DNA of 64,000 nucleotides from Isoetes taiwanensis (taxonomy: Eukaryota > Streptophyta > Lycopodiopsida > Isoetales > Isoetaceae), in the NCBI GenBank assembly GCA_021234155.1, contig JAJEKV010000010.1, forward strand, positions 12,544,359 to 12,608,358, written 5' to 3'. The position numbers and the translations under genes were made by a program. Below the pieces are notes generated by a model. It saw only the letters and a program-made list of their open reading frames with translations, was not told the DNA's origin and did no database searches. How positions within the stretch are numbered: the first letter of the stretch is position 1; each line of letters begins with the position of its first letter. Below, piece by piece: positions 11,136 through 24,562 of this stretch.

Positions 11136-12904
11136 CATTTGTTGTGTTTATTGATTGGGCTTCATAGGCCAATTGGTTTTCATGACAATAAAACCTCGTT
11201 CAATTTGATTCAATATATTGAGCATATGAAGCTTCCAAGTATTATTATACCAAAGACTTGAAGGCACCAAAGACTTGAAGGCTATGTAGTATGGACATGT
11301 AGTTACATTACATGTATTCTATGTTATAATATACATTGACATATTCCATCGCGAAGATCATCCTTTTAGGTTAATGATATGAATGGTGTATATGTTGGTA
11401 GGTTGAGTCCTTTTTGGTTAATGATATGAATGGAAGGCCATGGAATTGTACCTGCTGGAAAGCATCTCATAAGGTAAAGTCAATGCATCTATTGCTCATA
11501 TTTACTATGCACGCATTACCATTTATCGAAATTGGCAAGCCCCATAGGATGGTATCTTCAGACCATGAATACTCGAAAGGTTTACAAAGATGCACTGCTA
11601 ATAACTAATTTTTATAGAAGTAAAACATTTCAATGCTTACGTATATTAGCTACGAATCACTTAGGTTGACTAATTGTTTTCCAATCCCAATAGAATTACA
11701 AGCCCAAAGCAATAAGTTTATCTTCCAATTAGAGTTATATTCCAAAGCACAACTCCATTATCATAAGCTATGAACATTTCCTCATGCTCTGTATAGTCCA
11801 TGGTCTAGCACAAGTAATACATACTTCAAAAATTTGAATATAATTCAAATGATTCTGACACTTGTACTATTTACACACTTTTGTTGCACATGTATTGGAA
11901 GTCTCCACATCACTATAGTAAGGTGTTTGGAGTCATATGAAAATATACTATTGTGCTAGGAAAGGGAATATATGCCAAGAAAGTAGCCAATTTCTTCAAT
12001 TTAATTCATCCCCTCGCCATTCCATCCCTTGCTCAAAAGCACTCCTGAATTGCCATTTCAAGTAGGCACATGTACATTAAGCTTTCAATCATCTGTCACT
12101 GAAAAATCTATCTGATCATTTGTTGCCAACGCCGGCTGATCATTTATAATCATAGCATGTAATTTCCACATACATTCCCTGAACATTTGGAAGTACCCAA
12201 CTGGGTACCAAACTTGAATTTTCAAAGAGCACATTAGTTTCCTCCAATGCCTTGACATTAATTCCTGAATGAAGATATTCAATGGCACATGTAAAACACT
12301 TACTGCGACGTGCATGTTTTTTCATATTTGCTAGCAATGATACTCCACTTGATCCAACCTCAGACCTGCACTGCATCATACCTTATGTAGTAGCGTTTAT
12401 TGTAAACTTTGCGTTAAGAATCCGCAAGACTTTCAATGTCCCTTCTATGGAGGTCTCTTCTTCAACAATTCCGTTTACTGTAGTATTTTGAGTGCAAATG
12501 TTCTTTACTAGACTTGTTTAAGAAATAAATGGAAATGGGTGATCTCTAGAGAGTTACCTGCACTATTAGTGATCTAGACATTCTAAAGAATGACTCAAAG
12601 GATATCAAAGGAGCATAATTATCAAAGTTAGAACATGAAGAGATAGGTATAAGAAAAAGATGAAACTTTTAATTTGCCAACAGACTCATCAAAATGCAAA
12701 ATTATAATAGAATTGTGTGCATGAGTCTCTTAGAGCAATACTAAACCATCTTGCAAATCACTAGGTTATGCCATCTCCATTTAGTCAAATGAGGAATGTT
12801 GGTTAACTGTCAATAATGCCACATTCTTTGTTTGTTACCTGATATATTGATTGCAAGTTGCATGATGGTTACAAGAAGATACTCATAGAAGTCCAAAAGG
12901 TTAC

Positions 12905-15900
12905 TCAAGTATTGGAATTCTCACTTTGTCCTTCCAGGCGGTCACGCAACTTCCCAGCTATGCTCCGTGTTTTCTCTTCCAACCTTCCACTGACTTTCTT
13001 CCCTAAACTCAGCACTTTCTCACGTGTTGATTCTTTCTTAGAGTATAATCTAGGGCTATTCAATGGAGAGAGGCTTTCTTGCTCAGAAGAGTCCTTCTGG
13101 TCTGATGTTGATAAATCTTCGCTTTTTATTGATAATGCTTCTAAAGGTTGTCTCTGTAAATTGAAAGAACTTGTGTGTCTCAAAGGTTTCACACGCGGAA
13201 TGTTCTCTTCAGATTGCAAAGAGCTTTCAACAGAATCAGAAACTACATTAGAGGACGATTGACTTTCTCGCGTTGAAATACTCCAAGGGAAAGGAACCAA
13301 AGTTTGTGATAACCAGTCTCCATCCTCGGCCATCATCCAAGGAATATGGATATCTTCCAAGTTGGGGTATACCAAGGAATCACGTAAGAGTACCTGCCAA
13401 ATAAAACTGGAATTAGTAACATGATAAGAGCATATGCTACATGTTATATTACACTACACATTTATATGACGTGCTTAAGGAGATAGTTACTTCAAATGTC
13501 TATGAGCAGGCAGCTAGGAAAAGTATATCACAAAAATAATAATAATTTATTCTTATATAATCTCTGGACTAATGCTTTCCTATGTTCTATGTTGCTTGTT
13601 TCATGTATTTTCAAGGAAGATTAGGTAAGTCACTATAGATCAAAATGCGCCATATAAGCAGATTATTTGTGTCTAACATGTTGCCCTACCAAACAACTAT
13701 TATAATGCATTCAACAAATCATTCTCATTGTACGTGTTACCTCAACCATTATAAATATGTTTCAAGGATATGAATTATCATATATTTATATAAAGATTAG
13801 AATACAGATGACGATAACTTCTCTCTATCTAGTGAGGGGTGTTGAAGTTGAACTCGAGATCTTCCTCGTTTTTGTTGAGGTAGACAGCTGACCATAGGAA
13901 ATCTTGCTATTGAACTGAAACATGAGTCCAAGCGATTCGCATAAACTAGTGCTGAGAATTTTAACCCCTAGCTACACAAATTTGACTCTTATTACATGAA
14001 CTAAAATGGCGCACCCAATATTTCAATATCCTAATATTACACTGGATATACAAACTTGTGGTCCTCTGCTCTATTTAGTCTCAATGATAGGACATTGTAT
14101 TGTAGACTCACACCTAATGATTTTGAAAAGAAATTGCATTTACATAAAAGAGACATGGGTGGTTTTCTTGGAATTTATTGATAAAGTAGTTTGTTAAATT
14201 TTGATAAGTAAAATCACAACTATTGACGTTATAGCGACAAGCTAACATTATTTGCAAGTCTCGTCTTTATACCTTTATTCGATCAGTAATAAGTCCAACA
14301 ACTGGGCCGGTCCTGAGCTTCCGATCTGCTATTGAAGGTATGGAATGCAACTCAATATCGGGCATCGAAGAAAAGCCGAACCATATACGGTCAGTTGGAG
14401 GTGTCTTAATTCGTACTTGCAGTGTCCCCTCCAAAGACACTATCCTTATCGACAATGTAAATGGTACCTTAATACAGAATAATCTTTAATTGTTTGCAAA
14501 AATGCATGAATGTCCAATTATTGTTGCAATACATTTTGTTTCCCAGCTTCATTTGAAAGGTACAGGATATTGAATTGAGAGCATGTTATACTTTCCAATT
14601 CAACGTACTCGAAAAATAAATATGATACTGACATATTCAGATCTTAAATGACTACTACTAACCTGTGACATCCGATTAGCAACATGCGAAATCATGGCCT
14701 TCAATCCTAACCTTGAAGACCACCTTTTGTTTTTACTGGAGCCTGCAAATCCAATATAATAGCTGATCAGATCTATGAAGGTGATGCTAATTCCATATAT
14801 GATAGAAAAGCATGCCCATCTCTTCATTCTGGTCTAACAATGTTGAGACATCAACTGTTGATAATAAAAAACCCCTTTCATGCACAATAAGTGGGCATTT
14901 GGCATAATGCCTCTTTCTAAATGCATAAAAGATACAAATATATAACGTTGGAATAAGTTTTAAGTACCTTCGCCCTCCTTGGACACTCTCTGTTCACGTT
15001 CCTTCAGAGCATTAGGCACAGCTATTTGGTTAGATGCATATTGCAATTCCTCCATTTTATTGTTAGCATCAGCTTGCATACCCCCTTCGGTAAATAAAAC
15101 TTCAGAATGTGAGACATCCTTTTCTTGTGGGTCAGGATCCTGCACTTCCAACCTCGTCTCAAATGTAAGGACAACACCACCAGCATAAGAGACATCAGCT
15201 TCTAAAATCCAGACGCCATTTAAGTCCATAGATAACACTCTCATCCTTTGAACAAGAGGGGGTGCTTCTCCAAGATCAAGGCCAGTGCACGTAATTGGAC
15301 CAATATAGCTAGGTGTTGAAAGCTTTGATAGTTTTTTCTGATATAAGTCACAAAGAAATTAGTATTCTCATAGAATCATTGAGTTATTTTTCCAGCCTAG
15401 TTTAACATTCTAAACTTAAGTGCTTTATATATAATTATTTTTCAATGTTGATAATACTTCTCTGAAAAGAAACTTGCCTTAATACGATTCTCTAAATATG
15501 AGATAACTGCAGAACTGTGAATAATGTCAAAAAATATCCTCGAGAAAAATATGTTCCAGCTATGTAGTGCAATATCACAAACTTGCTTTGATGAGTCTTC
15601 ATTTGAAGGACTTTTCTCTAATGCTTCATTGTGTACTAAATCTGACTCATTCCTTGGTCCATTGTTGAGCCAAGTATGAATGCTGGACTTCAATCCAATC
15701 ATCATATCATCTTGGCTCTGCCTACGATGGGAAGATACTGCATCACTTTTTGAATATTCATCCTTTGACTTGTTTTCTTTTGATGATTTCATTAATTTCT
15801 TCCATAACCTTTTCCTAGCGGGCAAAGGATCTTGCTTCTGATATTGATACTTTCCTTCAATTGAGTTAGGAGGTCCATCCATTTCCAACAATGATGGGAA

Positions 15901-18900
15901 CCTCTTCTTAAGAGAAGAAATGTACTCTCCAAAACCTTGTTCATTGTAAACATCTCCTTTTGAAGCTGCCCGAAGAATACCACACCATACCTCCTTCTCC
16001 CATCCAGTATCCAAGTATAATAAGCATATATTTGATCCACCATAAAGCATACGACTGTTATGTTGCAATTTGATAGGGTATTTCTTGGCCCTTCAATGAA
16101 ATCATAAAAGACTATCATATTTAATGGCATTTAAAAGGATAAAAGAAAAATCAAGTTAATGTGAGGAGATTGACCAATCTATTTCAAAAATTAAGACCAA
16201 TAGAGATAAACAAGTTGGAATTTGTGGATTCAAAGGATGTATTATAGTGCAGGAGGAAGATGGGAAGAGAACATATCTAGTGAAGCCAACGGGCTTATAA
16301 GACAGTTTCATAATAAAAGACAGCATCTTGTTATGAGCTACTAGTAAAAGGTCCAGAGAGTAAGGGAGAGGGATTGGGGAGGGGGGAGGGGGAGGAAAGA
16401 TAATGATTATGTCTATGAACGCCTCATAGGTTCAAACGATGACTATTTTGTACAATATCATAAAAGAATAGTTGAGTCTTTGAATCCTCATCTACTTTGT
16501 CACTCTCCCTCATGGTCTTATCTTCATCCAATAGAGCATTTATATGCAATTTATCCTATATTGTAAAACTTCTATCATATATGATCCTATTTTAGCAGGA
16601 CATGTTCTTCATCTTCTACATCTCCATATACCTTATTCTCAATTGCATTCTCTCAGTGATCTTAGGATGATTTAGCCCCATCTTCTAGTTTCTACTCCAA
16701 GGTCATGAGAACTAAGGTGTATTCTACAAATAGTACGCCTCTTCTTTATAGAAACATTCTCCTTCAAGTACTTTGGTGTGCCCAAGGGGGGTTCATATGC
16801 TTTCATAGAGGATCATTTTTGTCTTGGGATTTTGACATATTTTTCGTCCTACTTTCTCATGTACCCATCATCTTAGGTCATCTTCCACTAGGATTGTTTC
16901 TTCCAAATCAATATCCCACTTACTGAACCACATTTTAAGTTTGTATTTCACACCCAGTTCAAGGCATAGAAATTCCTTTAGGACCTGTTCAATATCTTCC
17001 CATAGGCATTGTGGTACACTTGGATCCCAAATATCACATAATATAGGATGACACCTTGCATCAATGCCTCAAGGAGTTTCACTTAAGGTGCCAAACCCAC
17101 AAATAAATTCTCATGCACATGCTTTGCGTGTCATACAATATTTTCTATCCTCCTTCAATTCTTTGTGCAATGCAAACATTCCACTTATAATTCCTGCTTA
17201 TGGCTAACCCTAGATATTTATATAAGTCACATGTTTTTACAACTCCCTTTGTATCTACAAGGATGGCCCTCTTTAAGTGCCCTTATTGTCATGATATTAG
17301 TTTTTTCATCTGCATTTTTGTTGCATCACATGGCTAAACATGGGAGAGGGAGGGAGGGAGGGAGGGAGGGAGGAGGGGAGGGAGAAGGGGAGGGAGAGAG
17401 AGCATTCAAGGCAAGACAATATTTAAACCCTTTCTTATGGAGACCACTCATCAGCCCATACACGAGCATTGTGGCAAGTTTTCATTAAATGAAGTGCTTG
17501 TATATAATATATAACAAAATATCATCTCAAGCAAAGATCTCATTTAATCAGGTTTCCTTTATTAAGGGCTATGAAATTATTCTCTAGGTCATAAATTGAT
17601 GTAGTGGAATTTTGACTAAGAATTAGCATTTTGTATTATTCCTTTTAAATGCTAACCATTTCTTAGATGGCGTATCAGAGCCCGAGATTGCAACCACGTC
17701 ACAACCAAGGAGAAAAATTTGATCTTCATCACCATCCATGGATCTCAAGTTAAGTATCATTTTTTGTAATTTTGCATAAGTCCAAGATGGAGATACTGCT
17801 GGCCCAAATTTTATGACTTCCTTTTTGTTCTTTTGCTCTTTCAACCTTTTTTGGGCCAATATATTAGCTTCATTTTCTGCTTTTTCCAAGGTGGAATTTG
17901 ATATTGACGCTATCCACATCACACCCTGCCCAGAGGAATAAAACCTTAGAAGATAAAAATGCTTCAAGTAAACCTGTTACTTAGATGTAGAATATAATGA
18001 TGTTAACTGTTGGGAGGAAGGGATTAAAAATAGTCCATTGTCAGTTCTAACACCTTGTCAGCAAGCAAAATAGACCATTGCTAGGATGCACAACCTAGCA
18101 CTAGAAAGCTACCAGCCTGATGTCCAAAGGCATATGCAAACTAACCCTTTATATTTTATAAACTCCCTCCATTTACACTATCTTACACCAGGTCTCGTAG
18201 GACAGCATATTCACTAAAACTAAGCCCATGTTGAACGCATCAAGACAAGGGGTCTTTGCTCCATGATTTCAAGGAATTTCGCCAAGGAAATTGCTAAAGT
18301 ATATCTTTGACTTCTTCCTAGCCAACCTTATTTCTCCTTATTAAAAATGATGCCAAGAGCAATGTTCAACATCGTCAAAAAAAAAAAAAAAAAAGTTGGG
18401 TGTTCCTGTTCCAAACTATTCCATTCTTGGGATGCGATTTTGATTATGGGTTCGAGTAGCTATGTTGCACAGATGGCTCTTCTAAAATGACTAGGCTAAG
18501 CTACTCTAGTAAAATCTAAGATAGGCTAGTAAAAATGATGCCGAAGAACAAAAGCTAATGGGAAACTTAAAAGCCATTCAAAAATGTAACAGCAACTAGT
18601 TATGTAAACATATATGCAGTCATCTAGAGCAATGTTCAATTGACAAGGATAACAATTGCCAAGGGATATCATATGAGAAATGGGGCAACACAAGCTAGTA
18701 AATTTATCTACTTCAAACGCATTATCAATATATGACTTACAGAGGTATGATGTTTTTTACAAACCGAGAAGACTTAAATTTCCAATTAGTTCAAAGTTCT
18801 ACTGTAATAGAATCTTATAATTCTTCGAATAGAAAATCTGAGTTTCTCATTTAATTGAAAGATCAATCAGATTTGCTATAGAATCATACTTGATAGCTAT

Positions 18901-21900
18901 CAAAATATGAAAAAGGGGCAAATTAGACATACCCCAGAGAGAACAAATGTAGAAGACGATCTAGTAATACGTGGAAAATATTTATAATGATATGTGGCCA
19001 TGTTTTTATAAAATAGGGGATCAACAGCACTAAGTCATCAAGATTGTGTATTGATTATTGTAAAATTGATCATCCTTTCTCTTCCTGCAACTTCAAGGGA
19101 ATGATTTGAAATTCTTTCATTATGGACTGCAAGTGAGGACCTGCCAATTCATCTACAAACTGTTGCTCCACAGAACGCATATAAGACCATTTACTACCTT
19201 TTATTGGACAAGGCACCTTAGCAATCAACTTGGTTTTATGGCTCCACTATGATCACGACGAAGAGTAACTAATGCCAAGGTCTTCAAATAAATGAACCAT
19301 TCTATACAGCTGCGTATAAATATTTTAGCCCAACTTCAATGGTACTAGTACTTACTAAGGGTTGTCTTGGACCTCCATGTCATTGGATTTCACCAGAGAT
19401 CACTTATTGTCCTTACATCATCAATTTTGATAACAATATGAATGGAAAAGAAGGGCAAAGGTTGCTTGTTCTAAAGTTTTGATAGGCTTTTGAATGAGCC
19501 TTTTTTCCTTAGCCTTTGATTCCGTATTTTCTTTTTCATCGATGCTTTCAGAAACTTTCCATATGAGGACACTTAAAAGTGGAAGAGCATTATAATAAGT
19601 AATCAAATCAAGCTATAGCTTTATCAGTTTATATTGTAATTGAGTATAAACTAGTTGCTTTATACAGACCTGCTATAGTGGATGGACATGACAGCCGAAG
19701 AGTAGGTTCGAAGAGAGAGGCTTCAAATTTATTTTCTATCAAAAATGATTATGAGCAAAGCATATCCACCACAATTTTTAGCCACTCCTCTGCAATTGGC
19801 TAAAACATTCTAGTTAATGTAGCTTAGGACCTTGGAGCAAGGTCAAGGCAAACTTCCATGGATTGCCCTGAAGGCTTCAAAATGGTTGGCTGGGAAGGGA
19901 CTTCAAAAGTGTTGGTTCGCAAACACATTGCAATGGGTTGCCTCTTTCGGATTTGGTTTGGAAAATCTACACCTTTTTCAATATTATACGATACAACCAA
20001 TACTGCAGTGAAATCTAAGAGACTTTAAAAGGATATGAATCAGCTGACTCAACATGAGCTGCACATATCAAGGACATGGGTAACTCCAAGTGAGCTCCCT
20101 ACAAAGATGCAATTAGGGATCACTTCTATGAGATAAAGGTAGTTTGGCCAGCTCACAATCCCATTTCATCAACTTGAGGCTGGCCATGCAACTAGACCTA
20201 AGATCGAGAGACCTGCAGATTGTATAATTTAACTATAATTGAGCTTGAGAAACAATTACTTTTTACACGTCCAGTATCTTACAAAATATGGGGCAGATTC
20301 TGTTGCCTCTTTTGGGAACCTACCCCCCTTTCAAAACTCATCAAATATGAGGATCAAAAAATGTATAGCAGTATTCCTTCATCTTATGAGTGATCATAGA
20401 AGAAATCTATTAAATGAGCATGCCGAGGAAGAATTGGACATGAAAATGTCCTACCTAAATCTTTTTTCTCAATGGAGGTGATAATAATAATAAACAGAAG
20501 TCAGGCCCCCTACCTGAGCCATCTAATCCTATTCCAAAAGGGGTAACCATGAAAAGTAAAGCACGCAACAAAGAAAATATATGAGCAGTCTTTTAAATGA
20601 GGAAAAAAGTTCGACATCACGTCATAATTTGAACCATTGGCTAAGAAGAAGACAAAAGTTTCTTGATTTCAGTGTTTCATTTTCTTAGGAGGATGCAATG
20701 CGCCCCTAGCTATACATGATTGCTTAATAATGGATCTAATAGATCCAAGTGTTCTCTCATATCTTAATATGAGAAAGCCTCTCGTAATAATCATGAACAA
20801 TTGTCAATCAATAAGCTTATCTCTTCAGGAGAATCTTCGTAACTTTACAGTTAGCCCACTTGAGGGTATCTAGCATTCCCTGTATGATAAGTTACTGACC
20901 AACATCAATTCCAATCTGCACACAGTTCTCTTCCAAATACTTCTATGTGTAGTAAAAGTATCACAATCTCTAATTCTATATTCTGTTGTGGCAAGAAAGC
21001 TCAAATGATTAAGAGATGTTTCAACATACTTGACTTCTTTAATGGTTTTTGGCATATTTGGAATCAAGAACACTCTAATCCCTTTAATCCATGTACTTCA
21101 ATACCATTAAGGGTGGTAGGACTAAGGGTGCACTCCCAATATCATGTTAGCCATAAAGACCAAATGTGAGGAAGTATGGCAGAAATTAAGAGGAATTTTG
21201 GACCCAATCATCTAGTCACAAGAAATAGTAACACACCTGAAATTAGCATAAATCCGAAAAGATATAGAAAAGGGGTACAATTTCTGACAAAATTGATTGG
21301 AAATAGATCAGGTCTAAAACAAATCAGCACACACACATGAAAAGTGTTTAAAGAAAAAAAATGCTGATCCCCCAAAGACATTATGACAAAAACTAACCTA
21401 TCTAGAAGAAAACCAAGATAATAAAATCGGGCTCCAACTAGTCTTCTTACAAGAGTTTCCATATCCCATCTGCTTCAAAGATAGATGTCGAGAATGTGCA
21501 CATAGAAGGTAATTAATTTCAAATTTGATCTATTTTTCACGTTTTAAAGTTTTCCAAATTCTTATTTTGGTTTCAAACAGGTGATAGAAAGGGTGTGGAG
21601 TTTGAAGATATAGGAAAAGCTAAAATTGGGAAGGATGTAAGTTCAATTGGGAAAGCTATGTTGGTGAAGCTATTGGTCCAGCCGGAAGTGAGCTAGATAA
21701 TTCCTTTTTCGACACTGTTTCTTTTGAAGATCTAGTTGGAGATAATCCATGTGCGAGGAAGGCCTTCAATCTGAATGTTGAAGCATGATCGAACCGAATA
21801 ATGGGGGGGCATTTTCGATAATTGCATCGTAGGTTCTGGTGGTAGTAGCACTCTTGATGTCTGTGAGATTATGAGGAAAATTACTAGAGGTGGAAGTCTA

Positions 21901-22361
21901 TAAGACTGGCATTGATCTGAATGGATCACATGTCTTTGATTCAAAGTGTAATTTTTTACTTTTGAATACAAGGTTTTTACTATTGAAAATAGTACTTGGA
22001 ACTGATCTAAAGGATTTCAGATGTGTAACTTTAAATTTTAAATCAAGGCTTTTACTAGACGTTCTAGAATTTTTACTGTTCATCCTGCTTTATTTTACTA
22101 TTCATTCTAGTTACTAGTATTCATTCTAAAAGTCCAAAAAGACAAGCAGTTCAAACTAATTATGATGAATCTATGGATGGAAAACACAAATTGATCACTA
22201 TAATTTGGGTCTGCCATACAAACCTCATATTCGCCATTGATGTTGTGGAATGAAAGAGGCCCTTCAGGACTCGTGTTCTTTATCTTTGGCTTAATAATGT
22301 AAACAAGCAGAATAAGCTCCAAAACGAATGTCAAGAAGACTCCCACCAAGAACGGACACAT
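12905..22361 (-). CDS. TEX2-like SMP-domain lipid-transfer protein, PH + SMP regions, at least 7 exons
   Basis: Exons on the minus strand are 22361-22224, 17925-17657, 16090-15478, 15337-14968, 14742-14663, 14467-14273 and 13393-12905 (TGA). Joined they give about 717 residues, close to plant TEX2-like proteins. Exon 1 encodes a membrane anchor (about residues 3-23, FLVGVFLTFVLELILLVY). Exons 2-3 carry the PH-type region (GCDVVAISGSDTPSKKW, AKKYPIKL). Exons 3-6 carry the SMP lipid-binding domain (NIFFSRIFFD, TPSYIGPITCTGLDLGEAPP, VWILEADVSYAGG, TRLEV, WFGFSSMPDIEL). The last exon has IPWMMAEDGDW, then a Ser-rich basic tail. Such proteins move lipids at ER contact sites. The intron after exon 3 uses a GC donor (AAG|GCAAGT). 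Exon 1 and exon 2 are both in phase 0, but a small exon in the 4.3-kb intron may be missing, since relatives have a few more residues before GVMW. All other junctions keep the frame. Confidence 0.85.
16369..16396 (+). repeat. G-rich purine tract in intron
   Basis: A run of GGGGAGGGGGGAGGGGGAGG type inside the intron between TEX2-like exons 2 and 3. On the gene's own sense strand it reads as C/T. Four G-runs of three or more make it a possible G-quadruplex. Confidence 0.7.
17341..17404 (+). repeat. (GGGA)n microsatellite
   Basis: A GGGA/GGAG purine tract of about 60 bases in the same intron, about 250 bases downstream (minus sense) of exon 2. The plus ORF covering it (17165-17488) is low-complexity and is not a gene. 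It may also form a G-quadruplex or triplex. Confidence 0.85.
18377..18394 (+). repeat. Poly(A) tract
   Basis: An uninterrupted run of about 18 A inside the 4.3-kb first intron of the TEX2-like gene. It could be the tail of an inserted retroposon, but no body is recognisable next to it. Confidence 0.6.
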
Positions 22362-23111
22362 GTAACTCAAGCTAGAAAGAACCGTAGAAATATTATGAGT
22401 GTGAAACATGGAAATGGTGCAAAATTTGAGCTTAATTAGTACTTTCTAATACCTACCTTGAAGGATCCATTCCAAGAATTTCCAACTAATTTATCAACAC
22501 TCGTAAGGGTCCTGTTGAATTGTCTTCCCAAATCAGCTCTATCTTTTGCACGAGCCTTAAGCAATATACATTGGTAAAAACAGAGAGCCCTTCATTTGAG
22601 AGGAATAAAAAATATATACATAGTTCTTGGAGCAGTTTAGACACCCAGCAAGATGGAAATCTGTCGTCCACAATTTTGTTGTGATCATGCTTAAATAAAC
22701 CCGAATCATAGTCCTGTTGCCTCTACTTTGGCTTCTTCTTATCCAATCAAATTCCATTCTGTTCACCGATCCATGTTATTTGTGAAGCTTCTTCAAAAAG
22801 ATATTTGTAAGTTTGTGAAGAATACATCTACAGATTTTTCTTGATGGGCTGAAAGGTACAGTAAGATGTAGCAAATAAAATCCACAGGGGAATTTGATCA
22901 AAATTGTAACTTAAAGCTGATGATGCACCAGAAGATTTGTTGGATATGGCCATTGGCATTACGTGGTCTTCTGACATGGACATTGCAAAACACAAAAACC
23001 TGCGCAAAATTTGAAGCCATAAGGAAAATAGCAAAGAGGCGCAACAAAAAATTTTGAGTCTTAAGAATAATGTGAAGCTACTACATCCAATACAAACAAT
23101 ACTAAATGCAC

Positions 23112-23186
23112 CTGCCATATTTTACATAACTTAAATGACAAATGCATCTCATGTTTTATATAACTTAAACAACAAAAGCATCTCAG
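23112..23186 (+). repeat. Two-copy tandem duplication, about 35 bp
   Basis: The string ACATAACTTAAATGACAAATGCATCTCA is followed directly by a copy reading ATATAACTTAAACAACAAAAGCATCTCA. There is no coding sense. Confidence 0.6.
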
Positions 23187-23404
23187 ACATGTGGCATGCC
23201 TTATGTCATATGTTGCTACTCATTTTTATGTTTTCTGTATAGAGAAACTTATGACATATGTCAATGCTATATTTGGCATGCCATTAGTCTCACTTATCAT
23301 AGAAGTATTTCTATAGTTGTCTCATGTGTCACTAGTAATTACTTTTGCATGTCTTGCTTGCAAGGGTCATGATTATGGGTGTCGCTATATAAGATGGTTG
23401 TGGC

Positions 23405-23532
23405 ATTCATGTGCCATATAATACTAGAAGTGTTGGTATATGTCATGGTTGTTTCATATGCCATATAATACTAGAAGTGTTGTTAGATATCATGGTTGTG
23501 TCATGTGTCATATAATACTAGAAGTGTTGTTG
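23405..23532 (+). repeat. 47-bp tandem repeat, about 2.7 copies
   Basis: CATATAATACTAGAAGTGTTG begins at 23415, 23462 and 23509, giving an exact 47-base spacing. Between the repeats lies a variable TCATGGTTGT(T/G)TCAT(A/G)TG segment. Copies differ by a few substitutions. Confidence 0.85.
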
Positions 23533-24477
23533 TCTCCTCTTTTGCATTAGTGGCATACACGCAGATGATTTTTTGTAACTGCATGACATAAAACAAACAC
23601 ATACACACATATCGGAAACTACCTGAATACACTCAATCCAAGACAGGTTCATCGTACTCATTTATTCTCAAACCCAACTGTCCTTGCACATCTAAAGTTG
23701 TAAGGCTATAGGCAATCTTTGATGTTTACCATTAAACCAAATTTTTTGTTCGTCTAGTGGTCTTCTGGATAGATATAAACCAAAAAGTACCTCATCAACA
23801 AATTTGGAACTACTAATAGGTAGGTTAGTTAAGCTTCCTTACTTTAGGCGAACTATCCAATGAGGAATTCTAATCATTGATTTGCTTGCCTAAAAGCCTA
23901 TTAACATTGATAACCATCTATTGAGGGTTGATTCCAAGAAAACAACTATATTTCCCTATTCTATTTAGGATATTGCAGACCGCATTGAGGGAATAAGAGA
24001 CAAGTATCTTATGGGCCCATTTCCTTTTCATTTACTATGGGAGGATATAGTCACTTTGCACTTTAGTGCAGCACCCAACCCAATCATAGAATCCTATAAC
24101 TAGTTTTTGTCTCTCTCTCTGTATCTTATAGCACATCCCGTTTTCATGTGCCGCAAAAGATGAGACATTTTCAAATAAAGCAGCAACCAAGGCTAACTGT
24201 GCTCATACAAGTAAGTATTGAACTTTTGAAGCTAATGCAAATCTAACTAGTCCATTTAGAAAAGAAAATCCCCACAACTTGCACTTTTCTTAAACCTTTG
24301 AAGCTAGTCCTAGTCTACTAGTCCATTCATAAAATTCTTGCAACTTTTTTGTTTTTGTCAAGGATACATGTTGCATTTGTACGAGCATATCTAGTTGAAC
24401 AAGACCAACTAAGCCCATTATTATTGCAAGATAACAAAAAGTGACAGCTTCTACCCACTACAAAATACAAGGGTGTC

Positions 24478-24562
24478 AATTAACATGCAAACTTCAACTT
24501 TAAATTAGCATTGAGTGACATGCAAACTTTAACTTCAAATTAGCAATGAGCAACAAACAATG
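24478..24562 (+). repeat. Two-copy tandem duplication, about 43 bp
   Basis: ACATGCAAACTTCAACTTTAAATTAGCATTGAG is followed by ACATGCAAACTTTAACTTCAAATTAGCAATGAG, with a third weak echo (GATATGCGAATTTTAGCATTGA) after it. Confidence 0.7.

Larger units (their letters stand above)
9747..12904. other. Intergenic; LTR-like fragments, no recognised gene
   Basis: AT-rich DNA. A minus ORF at 10365-10706 (113 codons) contains a plausible protein-like stretch (DFEALQTYCHGISKIGKM) but no family I know. Another minus open segment at 12140-12379 is likewise unidentified. Two retroelement-like fragments are listed separately. The last part is the 3' flank of the TEX2-like gene. Confidence 0.4.

Noticed and set aside
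12858-13262. 134-codon plus ORF
   Set aside because: Antisense shadow of the last exon of the TEX2-like gene.
17165-17488. Plus ORF with Gly/Arg/Glu run
   Set aside because: The run is the (GGGA)n microsatellite inside an intron of the minus-strand TEX2-like gene.
19421-19606. Minus open segment in the first TEX2-like intron as a possible exon
   Set aside because: Its only good acceptor puts it in the wrong phase after exon 1, and its sequence has no counterpart in the family.
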